Shown here piece after piece: positions 9,346 through 21,179 of a stretch of DNA of 64,000 nucleotides; position 1 is the stretch's first letter; each line of letters starts with the position of its first letter. Under the pieces are notes generated by a model, which made no database searches, had not been told where the DNA came from, and was given only the letters and a program-made list of their open reading frames with translations. A program made the translations under genes and the position numbers. The stretch comes from Chrysopilus asiliformis (Eukaryota > Arthropoda > Insecta > Diptera > Rhagionidae). The stretch spans positions 95,056,991-95,120,990 of the forward strand of contig OZ035961.1 of the NCBI GenBank assembly GCA_964034945.1, in the 5' to 3' direction.

Positions 9346-10517
9346 TTTACTACCAAAAAGTACTATAATTAAAGGTCTTATTTGAATTCCCAATTGTGTT
9401 ACAAAAATAAATAAATGTTCTGCGCCTTTTTATAACTTTGTTATCTCAATTAACACTCGCATCAGAAATAATTAACAGCTTTTTATGCTCAAATTATACC
9501 TTAATTGTAATTTGTGATCAATCTTAATTCCCTTACTTACCTTTTCAAAAATCTATTCATTATATCAGATTACAGACTCTCCATATTCTTCTTAATTGTT
9601 AAACTTTAATAAACAGCCAAATGCTGTTAATGATTATTTGTTTACTTAAGGCTACGAAAAGGTAATACCGTTGAGTGTTAATTCGACTATTGTTCTTATT
9701 CATTTCTTAATAATAATAACATGATTATTGCTCGTATTATGTTAAGAAAACAGACTTAAAGTCTGTATAAGATAATACATAATCGTACAAGTGTGTGAAA
9801 ACGTACTTGCATATCTATGGATATTTGTTTATCTATGATACGAATAAATGATAGAATTTATTAAGTTAATCATATCTCTAATGCTTGTATACCGCAATTT
9901 ATCCACAAGGCAAATTCATATTTGTATATAGAGTTTACTATGCATATTGATTGTATATTAAATACTAGTATGATAAAATATTCTACTCGCAATATATTTG
10001 AGTTATGTACTCAATATATTTATATACTAACATCAACATTATGTGTCATTATATAGATTGATCGCACACGTAAGACACATTGCCATGAAAAAGATTTATG
10101 TCAATATCATTGAGTAATTGTGATATAAATTCTCCATTGGGCTTATACCATGTGAGATTGAATAATGTGTCTATCATTTTTCTACCATTTATAAGCTCCT
10201 AAAATGGATCGATTGATTCACACTTTTTTGCACAATAATATTTATAGCAAACAGGCTACATTATTATAATATGTATTAACCCTTCATTATTGGGTATTTA
10301 TTAACAGAAAATGAAAATTTTTCGGATTATTCAGGACAGATTTGATTGACATGATGTTTTATTACGCGTATGACGTATTTTATGGATAGAGGGGTGTCTG
10401 CAATAGTATGACGGCGGCGGTATAGATTCAAAAAAATCTTGAGAAAGCGTAACGAGGGGAAAAGGTGGTTTAAAACTGTGAAAACAAGCGTAAATTAACT
10501 TAAGTTTTTTATACTCT
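9346..10517. other. No gene recognised; very AT-rich
   Basis: Extended AT-rich DNA with many TATA-like and ATAT runs (for example around 9940-10060). No open frame or repeat pairing stands out. A GTAAGTAAG donor-like site at 9530-9540 on the minus strand has no coding frame upstream of it. Confidence 0.5.
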
Positions 10518-11020
10518 ACTAGCACACCCTACGTTGCCAGCTTAAAGTTTTTTGTATAAATTTTAGAATGCCATAAATAAGTTAAAAACTTTTGGGAAAA
10601 AACGTTTTCCTTACAGGACCTTCTGTTTCGCATTTTGAAATTCCAACATCGGATTCGTGATCGGTGACCCCGAAAACCCCCTAATGCCAATTTATCCGAT
10701 GGAAAAATGGGAAAAAGTATATTTGCGTTATCCTTTCACGACATTCCCTTTTGAATTTTGAAAATTTAATACCGGATTCGTGATCACCGACCCCAAAAAC
10801 CCCATAATGCAAATTTTTCCGGGGAAAAATGGAAAAAAGGATATTTGCGTTATCTTTTCAGGATCTTCCGTTTCGAATTTTGCAAATCTAATAGAGCTAA
10901 AAACCTGCTCCTGGCAACACAAGAAACCGCGTAAAAATTGGTCCAGTAGTTTTTGAGTTTTGTAATCTCAAACAGACAGACAAACAGACAGACAAACAAA
11001 CATCCATTTTTGTATATTAA
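10518..11020 (-). mobile_element. Helentron-like element, family 4 (CTAGT end), copy 1
   Basis: On the minus strand the element starts near TATACAAAAATGGATGTTTG, has a GTCTGTYTGTC microsatellite, the core AAAAACTACTGGACC, then about three copies of a ~120-bp unit (marked by GGACCTTCTGTTTCG, CGACATTCCCTTTTG, GGATCTTCCGTTTCG at 10617, 10739, 10861), and ends GCTGGCAACGTAGGGTGTGC-TAGT. The CTAGT 3' end after a GCAACG block is a hallmark of Helentron/HINE elements. A longer copy is at 59169-59913. Confidence 0.85.
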
Positions 11021-11436
11021 GAAGAAGAAGACGTGAGAATAATATAGAACAGAGTTGCCCGCCTTTGGCCCACTAAGCTGCTCCTTTTTAGTTTTGAGCG
11101 CCATTGTAATACTTTACCTTTCTATTCCAGAGCTCTGACGGGGTGTACTCTTTTCTTTCGATGTTCCTGAGAACAATAAATAAAATAAGAGGGAAAAAAT
11201 TTTGAAAAAATGTCGAAAGTTTATTTTAATGCAAAATTTTGTGTTCCACTGTTTTTATATGACATCAGCTTGCCACAGAGAACATAAGAGCGCCACTAGC
11301 TTAACTTTATTCTTGCGTACAATAAGATACCAAGAAATTCCGATTAGTCGTAAGTCAACACATATAAATTGGGCATCTCAGATATAGAAGTATATCAGAT
11401 TTACTATAACGTTTGTTTTGCAACGCATCGAACCAC
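11021..11436. other. No gene recognised
   Basis: Short open frames on both strands without motif support. GCGCCACTAGC at about 11290 is a word often seen near fly genes but proves nothing here. Confidence 0.4.
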
Positions 11437-12010
11437 TTGTCGGACATAAAAATGAACTACACCAGGGTGTTAGGGATGATAAAAGATTTTATTTTTGGCA
11501 TATCCGTTCGTCTATCTATCCGTGAACACCATAACTTTCGAAAGGATTGAACCAGAGCCTTGAAATTTTGTGCAGTTGCGTTTCTAGTAAATAGCAAGGC
11601 TAAGGTCTTCAACGGCAAAATCGGATCAATCCTTCCCCCATACAAATGGATCGGTTTTTTGCACTTTTCTCGAAAACGGTGAGTCGTATTGATTTATTTA
11701 TTTAGGAAAAATATGTTTAGAATAATATTTCACATAACTTCCTCAAATTACAAAATCCAGTTGAACCACTCCTTCCCCTTCTCCCTTCTCCTTTCTCCCT
11801 TCTCCCTTCCTTCTTAAATTGAGTACTTTTTACCTATTTGCTCGAAAACGGTACATCGTATCGAAATATTGTATTGATAGAGACGAAATGAGTTTAAAAT
11901 ATGTTTTACATAACCGTTCTATACATCAAAATCTAATCGGAATACTCCTTCCTTTCACATCCGTACAAATGGATTTTTTTTCATAAAAATTGTATTTGCT
12001 CTCATATAGA
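11437..12010 (+). mobile_element. Helentron-like element, family 2, near-complete copy
   Basis: GGACATAAAAATGAACTACA, CCAGGGTGTTAGGGATGATA, a decayed microsatellite (TCCGTTCGTCTATCTATCCG), the core AACTTTCGAAAGGATTGAAC, and then three ~120-bp units marked by CCCATACAAATGGATCGG, TTTCTCGAAAACGGTGAGTC and CTCGAAAACGGTACATCGTA. Ends in TTTGCTCTCATATAGAGTATTTGA, as does the copy ending near 2975 (TCTTATATAGAGTATTTGAA), which sets the 3' border. Non-coding. Confidence 0.85.
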
Positions 12011-12273
12011 GTATTTGACGATTGACCCCTGGCAATTCTATCTTTTCTTATGTTTTTATATTAGTTTGACGGGATTTTCGGCCTAATTGAAGGGTTTTTG
12101 CGAACGGTGTTTGGTTGGTGCTGAGGTGGGGTCGAAATCGAAGTAAAGCCGAAATCATAAAAACTTTAAATATTTGTAACTTCTAAATCGCTCGACCGAT
12201 TAACGTCGAATTGGTCATTTTAGAAAGGTAATTTCATATTCTTTAAAAAATATACGATAAACAAATACGAAAC

Positions 12274-12364
12274 GAAATTTCTTGTACTGACACCTGACTT
12301 TGTGAAGTAATTGTTGTGCACGGATGAGAAAAAAAACAACGCAAAAAAATGGTACAAGAAATTT
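12274..12364. repeat. Small inverted-repeat element, copy 1
   Basis: AAATTTCTTGTAC and GTACAAGAAATTT are exact inverted repeats 91 bp apart end to end. The block between them (CTGACACCTGACTTTG..GTTGTGCACGGATGA..AACAACGCAAAAAAATG) is repeated 620 bp downstream at 12895-12985. It is probably a small MITE. No target duplication is clear. Confidence 0.6.
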
Positions 12365-12894
12365 GAAATGTTTTGAAGTTCAAAACTCGCAAAATTTCCC
12401 GAATTATAGATCAAATCTTTATGAAATTTCCCATTTCAAATTTTCAATTTTTGTATTTAAGATTTCTCTGGTTTTCATCTAAAATCTAGACGCAAAAACA
12501 CAAAAATATCAACTGAAAAAATTGAAAAGTGATTTAAGAAACTGGAGAAGATAAAATAACTTTTGAGCTATCTATTGACATTATTTGATAACATCATTGA
12601 TATTAACAAGTCGATTGATTTATCTACAGATTTTAAAATGAATCACACCATGGGGGGCACTGAATGCTTTTCATTATGAAAACGAAAGGTAAAACGATGA
12701 AATTTAGCAATTTCCCTATATATCCTTGATATTACAAATATATGAATGTGTGTCCTTATCTGGCACCGCATGTGGTATAAATCTTGTATTTACGTATAAA
12801 CCTCCATATATTCGAATGAATAAAGCAACATATGCCATTTGATGTCATGATTCTCTTTGCCAAAAATGGCAAACATAGAATTTATTTACGATAC

Positions 12895-12985
12895 GAAATT
12901 TCTGGTACTGACACCTGACTTTGAAGTCTTTGTCGTGCACGGATGACAAAAAAAAACAACGCAAAAAAATGTTGCAAGAAATTTG
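12895..12985. repeat. Small inverted-repeat element, copy 2
   Basis: Same block as at 12274-12364 with ends AAATTTCTGGTAC and TTGCAAGAAATTT, so the inverted repeat is now imperfect. The interior GACACCTGACTTTG and TGTCGTGCACGGATGACA is well kept. Sequence between the two copies (12365-12894) shows nothing recognisable. Confidence 0.6.
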
Positions 12986-14526
12986 AAACGCTTTGAATTT
13001 GGTTAGAGATACTCGGATTCGTCATGTTTCTCATTTTAAACTTCGAATGGTTTGGTTATGCTTCGGATATTTTTCTATTTCCCTGTATTTTTTTTTGTTT
13101 TCAATATGCAACTGCTGGCTTTGATGTTTTTATCGATTTGCTAAAATTGGAATTTTTTTTTACGAAATTATAGAAACTTGATTTTATTTCTTAAACATTC
13201 TTTAAGGCGATTTTTTTTAAAATCATTTAATATTTCGATTTCCCTTTTTAATGGCATTTTTAAATTTCGAATTTGTAATCTTCACGAAAAATTATAAGAA
13301 TATATTTTTTTAAATTTTAACCATTTAGTAACAAAACCATGCGATTCAAAACCTTTAAAATTCTTAATTCCGCTGCAGGAATGCCTAAAGCGCTGAATAA
13401 AAACCACTTTTAAAGATTGAAGTGAAAAAAAAGTACCAGCTACAATATTTATGATTATTAAACCTGGTAATTATTTTTCTTTTCAAGGTATTGAGAAACT
13501 TATACTTTTTAAGTATTCTTTTTAAGGAGTTTCCATTGAGAGTTCTCGATATTTTTCGGGAAATTTTCAAGGGTTTTTAATTTTTAAGTAGGTTAATTAT
13601 GGATCCGAAAAGCCATTGGAAAAATGACAAAAAGCTACTTTCAATAAGCTAAACGTAAATTAAAAAAAAATCCCTCCTCGAAAACTTCTTGAAAGTTAAT
13701 AAATTTACTTGAAAAAGTTAGAAGAAAATTATCCGATTTATTACTGAACGCAATAGGTATCAAACTTGAAAAATCATATTCCCTACATTAATAAAGAAAT
13801 TGAACCGGTAAATAAGTTTTACTTATTAACCCACACTTTAACCTACAAAGAAGTATAAAAATGAATATTTTATGCGCTCTAACAATCTGTAAAAAAGATA
13901 TTTTAGTGCAAAACTGTTAAAAAGAAAGAGACATAGTAAAAGCAAAAAAGAAACTTTTTAATTATTAATTTGAAAAGGAAACCATCTTTGGTAGCCCAAG
14001 GAAATATCGTTGCTATAAAAGAGAAGACAATCCTTTTCTGATTATAATTTATTCATGAAAGAGCCTTGCACTCTGTTCTGAAAAATTGCGCTTTTCATTC
14101 GACTTTATCGTTTTCTTTGTTCTCATAAGACTTTTCCTTGAAAATTTTTGAAATAGTGCCGGAAAGTACAAGTTGAAATAATTTCTTAATAGCTGTCGAA
14201 ACGTTTTACCATAAATTTTTACCTTTTATTACATAATGTTTTGTCATTTTCACGTTTTTTTTTCAAATTTTGTGAAAAAAAGTCTTATTGAATTAATTTT
14301 GTCAAAAGTGGTTTTTCAGATTTAAAAAAAAATTCTAAATATAATTGTTTTAAACTTTTTGTAAATCTTTTAACATTTTTTTAATATTTTCCAAACATTT
14401 TTCAAACAAAAAAAAACCCCCAATGGGTGAATCCATACGAAGTGAACGAGTAAAAGGATTTTTTTGTCTCTGATTTTTATTCAAATAAGGCTCCCGTAAT
14501 GTACCCTCAAAATTGAATTTTGATAA
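12986..14526. other. No gene recognised
   Basis: AT-rich with repeated TTTTTAA and GAAAAT words. No coding candidate and no inverted-repeat pair was found. Confidence 0.5.
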
Positions 14527-14528
14527 TA

Positions 14529-15553
14529 CAGTGTGACCTCGGTAAACGCACCCCCCGAAGAACGCAACTCCTCGGTTAACGCAGCACCTAAAATTTGAGA
14601 CTGTCGACTCAATAAACGCAATTTCCAATTAAGGTTGACTCGATTAACGCAACTTTTTTATAATGTGATACTGTCTCGGCCAAAAAAAGATAAAAAATAA
14701 TTACAGGAAATCTTTCATTGACTTTTTTCTCTGTTCCGTGTTTTAATTTATTAAAGAATGGCTACTAAAAAACAAGTCTGTGCCAACGAAAAAACACACG
14801 AAAACTAAAATTGGCAGGCAATCGTACAATTCGTGTAAGGCGAGATTATAAACTCTCAAAGTGGAATTTTTGAATTGGATCCATAGATATACTAGATCGC
14901 TCGATTTGCTGTCTCAAATGGTCCCATTTAAATACAGTTCAGTGAATCAAAACGATTCAAGTAAGAGCAAGATAACCGTATGAAAATAAATATAGTCCTC
15001 TCGTTTAAACCGTGAGCTGTCAATGGAAAATAGACTTTCGGAATGGTGTTGGCGCCCAAAGTTATTTGTTTGCGCCTAAAGTTAGTCTCAAACTTGTGAA
15101 ATTTGAATTTCGCGGCAAACTAAATTTGAATTTCGCGACCTTATACAGTTCAGTGGATGCGTTCAAGTACGATAAAGAGGGAAATACTTTTGGGACCATT
15201 TTTCAGCAGAGCTTTGTATGGTGACAGTTGTTCTATGTTATATAGTTCTGTGATTGGATAATAATATTCCAGTTGAATTTTTTTGAGGCTAATCCGACTG
15301 AACTTTGATGTATGAAAAACTTGGTGTAAATACTTTTGCAGTATTTATTATTTATTTAGTATTGTAAATAATTTTGCAGCGTAAAAACTACGTTACAAAT
15401 GGTAGACATTTTATCCTATTTTTGGAGCTGTTATATTGTTTAAGAACTTATATATGTTTCCCTTTATAAGATGTTGTGACTCGGTTAACGCCACTGATTC
15501 GGTTATTGCAACAGGCTTTGTCTACTATAGTTGCGATTACTGAGGTCACACTG
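14529..15553. mobile_element. Pogo/Tigger-like element, non-coding, 1,025 bp
   Basis: Left end CAGTGTGACCTCGGTAAACG and right end TTACTGAGGTCACACTG are inverted repeats, each flanked by TA (14527-14528, 15554-15555), the Tc1/mariner/pogo target duplication. Multiple GGTTAACGC or GATTAACGC words occur near both ends (14573, 14645, 15484), as in pogo-group elements whose transposase binds sub-terminal repeats. No transposase frame survives; the 70-codon ORF at 15012-15224 contains a short internal duplication (AATTTGAATTTCGCG twice). The right end is followed directly by a DINE-like copy that lacks its first bases. Confidence 0.8.
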
Positions 15554-16110
15554 TATTAGATTTGCCTTACCGTTTGTAACGCCAAGATCCCGTCATCACA
15601 CACAAAAATGAATTACACCAGTGTGTTTAGAATGATAAAAAATCCAATATTGCATGTCCGTCCGTCTGTCTGTCCGTCTGTCCGTCCGTTTGTGGCGCGG
15701 ATTGCGAGCGCACGGATCACGGAGACACTTGAAATTTTACGCAGAGCGCACGGAGACACTTGAAATTTTACGCAGATTTGTTTTTCGTAAAATGCAAGGC
15801 TAAGTTCGTTAATGGACAAAAATGGATTATTAGGGGGGTACCATACGAATGAAAACGTTTTTTGAAAAAAACCTTAAAAACGGTGCATCCTATCAAAAAA
15901 GTGCAATAACAAAAGTTATTTAGGATAAGATTCTACATAAAACTCCCATACATAAAAATCCGATTGGAATAAATTTTTAAAAAATTTTATTGGAAAGTTT
16001 GACTTTAAAGTGGAATTTTGATACAACTGTTAGCCGTTCACTTAAATCACCATACGGGTTTTCAATAATTGCCAGACTGGCAATTATAGCTTTTGTTATG
16101 TTTTAATTAT
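15554..16110 (+). mobile_element. DINE-1/Helentron-like element (family 1), 5'-clipped copy
   Basis: Begins at TTAGATTTGCCTTACCGTTT, so the TATACCC fold is missing, then a short TCCGTCYGTCTG array (15657-15692), the core with a local duplication (CGCACGGAGACACTTGAAAT appears twice at 15707 and 15747), and the 3' hairpin ATAATTGCCA-GAC-TGGCAATTAT (16065-16087) preceded by TCACCATACGGG. The loop has one base change relative to the copy at 8538 (GAT to GAC) while both arms are exact. Confidence 0.88.
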
Positions 16111-17289
16111 AGTCCCGATTCGCAATTATAAAATAGTTAGGTTCACTTTTTTTTCCTCGTGTGTTCTGAAATTAAAAAACTGAAATTTCGTATTTTTAAC
16201 AAGCTTTGAACCCAAGGTGATCCAAATTTGAAAGAAATCAGAGCAAAAATTTTTTTTTTATTCGCCGTAATTCCTTGAATTTGAAGTCGCGGCGTCAATT
16301 TTGCTACTTTTTTGTGTTACTAGACTACTAGTTTTCGAATGTTGGTGACTATTTCAGATATCAGTTTTCTTACAATTCCATTCTAGCAATAATTATCATA
16401 TTTCTTAAAGTTCAAATCAGGCTAAAGGGTGGATGTGAAATTTGGTAATGATTTACCATTCTTGAGTTTATTATCCATGAATACACCGATTGTTATTTTT
16501 TAAAAACTGAAAAAGAATTTCTACAATAATTACTTTTTTTCTTAATTTGAATAATTTCAACCATCTACTTTTGAGGATATTAAGGAAGTGTTAGAAAAGT
16601 TAAGTAAAAAGAAAAACATATATTTCACTTATGTTTACATAGACGGAAAATCCGCCTTTTTTGGCAAGTATTTGGGTAGTGTCTGATAGCCATAACAGCA
16701 AATTAGGATTAACGTTCCCTGGTAATTAAGAAGGAAACTCGTAAAATTTATTGCTGACCAGAGAGCAAACTTAAATGCTTCGGTGGCTTTCCATTTTCAA
16801 ACCAATGTGTCTACATAAGGTCTTGTCTATGCTTGGGCTGCATCTTGCGCCCTTAAAGAAACCGATAGGGAGATATTCCGTCCGAATTTCAAAATGGAAA
16901 ACTTCTTGCAATATCCTGGCAAATGTTCTGGTCTCCTTCTTAACACGATAGCCTTTGCTGACGACCACATACCAACCGAAGGCGATGATGTATGAACTTT
17001 TGGCTAAGCGAAACTTTAAATTTATTTCAACCGATGTTTGGTTAGAGAAAGCATATGTTTAATACATTGTTATTATTATTTTGATTGTAACAAAAACATT
17101 TTCTTGAAGTTTTATACATTTTAAATGTGAATTCAATGGAGAATTTTAAATATTTTCCAGAATTCGGGAAAGGATTTAGTTGGGACTCAAAAAAAAAGAA
17201 TAATCTCAATTCATTCTGTGTTTTTTCAATATACCGAAATATTTGTTTCAAATGGAAAGATTACAACAGAGGCAAGCTTTTTAGTTAGC
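16111..17289. other. No confirmed gene; possible terminal exon on minus strand
   Basis: A stop-to-stop frame of about 95 codons runs on the minus strand from about 17055 to a TAA near 16769. Its peptide is balanced (FGWYVVVSKGYRVKKETRTF, FEIRTEYLPIGFFKGARCS, TLCRHIGLKMESHRSI). An AATAAA signal lies about 20 bases after the stop (16747-16752). It has no good ATG and no clear acceptor, and other frames are also partly open, so I only flag it. The left part (16120-16190) has AATAGTCCCGATTCGCAATT, shared with 61997-62040. Confidence 0.3.
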
Positions 17290-17781
17290 ATTTTTTCTGT
17301 CCGTTTGTCTGTCAGGGTCAAATCTTGTAAACTAATTTGAAATCAAGTCTGCTCATCCGATTGACTTGAACTTTGGAACAAATGCATAACTCGGATGATA
17401 ATACGATATTTTCATTGTAAGGATAACGGAATGTCCTGTACGTGATTATTCTTTCCATCAAAATTTCCGGAAAAAATCTCGTCTCGGGGTTTTTGGGGTT
17501 GCTGAATAAGACTGCAAAATAAGACTGCAAGGACAATGGAAGGTCCTGTAAGGATAACGTGATTATTGGTCTTTAGTCCTATATACGTATCAAAATAAAA
17601 TTAAATACATTTTTTTTAATAAAATTAAATACAAAGCTTTTCTTTAGTTTGCCTTTGTATCTGTCTGTTTGTTTGTCTGTCGGGGTCAAATTTTGAAACC
17701 TGATTTTGATCCACTTTCACTCATCCGATTGACCTGGAATTTGGCAAACATAAGTAAATTTTCGTTCTTGTAAGGATAGCA
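17290..17781 (+). mobile_element. Helentron-like element, family 5, two tandem starts
   Basis: Two copies of the same start: CTGTCCGTTTGTCTGTCAGG at 17298 and ATCTGTCTGTTTGTTTGTCTG at about 17660 (the second a run of GTCTG/GTTTG units), each followed by GGTCAAAT.TTG and CATCCGATTGACTTGAA/CCTGGAA. Between them are AAGGATAACGGAATGTCCTG and GTAAGGATAACGTGATTAT, the family's tandem words. Relatives at 26800 and 46600. Confidence 0.7.
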
Positions 17782-18270
17782 GAAGGAAATTTATTCCAAT
17801 CAGATTTTGATGTATGGGAATTTTATGTAGAATCGTATCCTAAATACCATTTGTTCTTGCACTTTTTTGATAAGATGCACGATAAAATTTTTGATAAGAT
17901 TTTTTGATAAGAGTATGGGGGTTACCCCCACCCCCCTCCACCACCCTTCCCCCTCCCCCTAATGGTCCATTTTTGCCCATGAACGAACTTAGCCTCGCAT
18001 TTTACGAAAATGGATCTGCGCAAAATTTCAAGTCTGTAGCTCAATCCGTGAGCCCGCAATCCGCGCCACAGACAGACAGACAGACGGACGGACAGACAGA
18101 CAGACAGACGGACAGACAGACAGACGGACGGACATGCAGAAATTAATTATTTTTATCATTCTAAACACACTGGTGTAATTCATTTTTGTGTGTGATGACG
18201 GGATCTTGGCGTTACAAACGGTCAGGTAAAGTTAATATAATATACCCTTTGGTTTCACCATACGGGTATA
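17782..18270 (-). mobile_element. DINE-1/Helentron-like element (family 1), intact 5' end
   Basis: Reverse-oriented. The 5' fold is intact: TATACCC (18241-18247) and GGGTATA (18264-18270). GACA/GACG array 18069-18135, core at about 18020-18060. The 3' part stops before the terminal hairpin. A local triplication of TTTTTGATAAGAT (17868-17910) is specific to this copy. Also a C-rich stretch at 17932-17960. Confidence 0.88.
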
Positions 18271-18288
18271 AAAATGTCCTAAAAAGGC

Positions 18289-18400
18289 AAAAAAAATGAT
18301 TGGGCGCGTGTACCAGAAATAAAAGCGAGATAAAAGCATAAAAAATGATATTTATCTCGTTTTTGTTTTTAAATTAAAGCTTTTTTTTTAGAAAAATTGG
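18289..18400. repeat. Hairpin repeat 'AAGCGAGATAAA', copy 1
   Basis: CAGAAATAAAAGCGAGATAA begins at 18314; CGAGATAAA (18326-18334) pairs exactly with TTTATCTCG (18351-18359) around a 16-base loop holding GCATAAAAAATG. The same half-site occurs at 27240, 35375 and 48185, in inverted-pair form at two of these. It is a small palindromic repeat family that I do not recognise. Confidence 0.6.
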
Positions 18401-20673
18401 TTGTTCAGTTATTTGAACTCGTTTAAACAAGCATCCAACCCCTGATTTATAAGTTTTAAAAGTTTTTATTTAAGCATTTATAAACTGAATAAATATTTTC
18501 TTCAAACGAAAAGAGCCGTGTTTGCAACTTATTAAAATATTTATTTTGTTTCAAGTATTCTTTACCCAAAACTGTTGTCTAAGTTTACGGAAAGTTTAAA
18601 ATTTGTGTATAATTTTCTTTATCTTCTGCTTTCAATAAAAAAAATGCATCGAATCATTAAATTGAGACACAGATACAATAAACCCAGTCATATTTTTAGC
18701 AATGGATAATTTCCCAACAATGAAAGCCGAGGAGTAACTCGGGAAAGGATTTTATCCCGTTTTTAAATGTTTATTTAATTGAAAACCACCAGGCATCTCC
18801 AAACAACCCTCAAAGTATGTGAAAAGTTAAGGCGGAATTTCAAATTGCAGAAATATTTCCGTGTAGCCAGGCAAAAAGGATGATCAAAAAGGAAACTAAA
18901 TGCGGCGGTTGACCACCTCCCATACTCGATATTTGTTTTTGATGTTGGTAGAAAACATTGAAACTTTTGGCAACATTATGCTGCGCTCATCCAATGTACA
19001 TTCGGAGAAAAACGAAAAACTAGTTATTTACCCTAAACTCCTTTCACCGCTATATCCTCAGCATACATAGTTGTTGGTTGGCAAGGAAGGGTTAATGCAT
19101 AGCCACACATGTATAAACATTTGTCTCGCAGGGTTAAAAGAAAAACTTTTAACACATTTAATTGTTGAAAAATACTGAAAACTAAAAAAAAACACCACAA
19201 AAAAAAATTAGAAAAAACTAAATATCCAAATCCGGGGCCTGTAACTGACCGTAAAACAAAAAATTAATGAGTTTTAACCCATGAAGTGAAACAAACGTTA
19301 AATTCGCAGCATTCGGAAGGAGTCTAGAATGAAAATAAACGCTTCTGTCGGTGTCCGAGTGAGTGAGGGGTTTATGTGGCTATGCCTCTAAAGTGCTTAA
19401 AATCGTAAATCACCGGCTCTTAGCACCAAAACTGCCCGACTCGAAATTTATATCACCGCATACTTTCCATTTTCACGTCCAGCATCGGAAAGTCTTAACG
19501 TACATATCTGGGAAATCCCAATGAAATTGTAGTCCTGTCCCAAACGAGTCTGCATATTTCTGCAAAGTCTAAAAAATACTCTAAAAAAATATTTTAGTGA
19601 TAGCTGTTGGACTTTTGCATCAGTTTTCATTTATTTTTAAATTCCAGTATAAAAAACTACGATTTTTTAGCATACGACTTGGAGGTTTTTATAAAATATC
19701 TTTTGCGTATACTACATTATTAGTGATAAAAAAAGGCAAATAACTAGGGTGACCATACGTCGATGCCATCACCATTCATTTCAGTAGAGCTGATTAAGGT
19801 AGAAATAGAAACATGCGTCCATGCGTGCGGCATGATTTTGTTCTGGCATCTAGTAGTTGTCACCGCGTCTAAAAGTAGAGACTGAGTCTACTCTATGCGG
19901 CACGGACGCGGCAACTCGTCTGAGCAACGCGCAATTATACATTTACTCATATAAATGCGTAGTTTTTACCTTCACCGCGTGGGTGCCGCACGCACGAACG
20001 TGTAATTGTGGTTGAGGCTTTAAGTAAACAACCTGAAGGCTCTATCCACCAAGACATGCTGCCACCTAAAATTTACTTGAATTTTCATTTGATTAACAAA
20101 TTTTTGGGGGAAATATTCCAATCTGATTAAATTTTATAACATCTAGATATTCTTGTTCCCAATTTCCCAAAAAGCCTTCAAATATATCTGCCTGCAATAT
20201 CACACAGCAATTGGGTTTTTTGTGTTACTAAAAATAGTAAGAAGAATAACAATGAGCAACTTCTTAAATATCCTTTACATTTTACTTTTCATTGTATAAC
20301 TGAGGAGTTTTTGCAGTTTTTTGGAAGGACAGACGAGGCTAATCCCCCACAAAATCGGGTGGAGTAGTGAAAATGGTATCCCCTTGTGGTGCTATAATAC
20401 TGATTGAATAGGGGCAAGTGGTTAGAAAAAATAAAGGGGATGAAATGGGATTTTATATAGCTCTGAGAAAACGTTTTAAACAGATTAATACTCACCTTAA
20501 GCATTATCCAGTAGGTTTACATTTCCATTACAAGACTTTTTGCTGTGGTGAAAGGACTTCACGTACACCTACCAATCTACACCTGAACGATGAAAATGAT
20601 GATGCCGACACCGATGATGTTGATGTTGAATCTTAAGAAAGTTCCAAACAGTCAGAGTCAGGAACAAACTTAC
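18401..20673. other. No confirmed gene; GC-richer patch and weak exon candidate
   Basis: At 19473-19559 on the minus strand a strong acceptor (TTTTTTAGACTTTGCAG) opens a 28-codon frame ending in TGA (contains TGLQFHWDFPDMYVKTFRC), possibly a terminal exon. At 19747 AGGGTGACCATACGTC matches the end style of the hAT-like element at 37884. From 19790 to 20030 the DNA is unusually CpG-rich (GCGTGGGTGCCGCACGCACG) without an explanation. Confidence 0.3.
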
Positions 20674-20701
20674 CCCCTCGGCCGACATTTGGTCCAGACA
20701 T
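20674..20701 (-). CDS. Possible first coding exon (MSGPNVGRG)
   Basis: On the minus strand ACAAAATGTC is a near-ideal dipteran start context; nine codons (MSGPNVGRG) plus one base lead to a consensus donor GGG|GTAAGTTTG. A second good donor (CAAG|GTAAGG) lies about 55 bases upstream, as might suit a 5' untranslated exon. The next exon cannot be placed with confidence: a Ser-rich frame (DSTSTSSVSASSFSS) beginning after TTTCTTAAG at about 20632 would need a 42-nt intron, which is short for flies. The plus strand is also open across this region, so the call is tentative. Confidence 0.25.
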
Positions 20702-21179
20702 TTTGTTGGCTTTTTATGTTTTTGCCGCCCTTACCTTGCATTGTTTGGATGTTATTCAAAGTTTGCCCATTCGTCCGAGATTGTTCGTTCGCCTAATGAC
20801 CATCTGCTCGTTCTATTGTAATAACAAAACTTTTCCGATTTTATTGTTCATTTGGCTTTGCTGAGCTGCTTTCCAATGCTTTCGTTACTGTTGGGAAAAT
20901 AATTTTCTTTTCCGTATTCTAACTAAAAGTAAGTTCATAAATACAACCATAAGGGTTGCCAGAGGTGGATATGGTATAGCTTTACACATTTGGACAAGAA
21001 ATCGTATTTTTTCTGCTTTTTTGTTCTTTCACTTTTCTTTTTATTACATTACTTACATTCATCGGTGTAAAGATATGGCTGAAATTATCGTTGAGTTGTT
21101 AAAAGGAATAATTGAAGGAAAAGTTTTCACATTTTCCGTAATTTATTTATGTTTTTATACTATTCGGTATAGCATTGAA
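20702..21179. other. No gene recognised
   Basis: Upstream of the exon candidate; includes a CCGCCCTTACC segment and then AT-rich DNA. Open frames on + (20590-20796) lack support. Confidence 0.4.
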
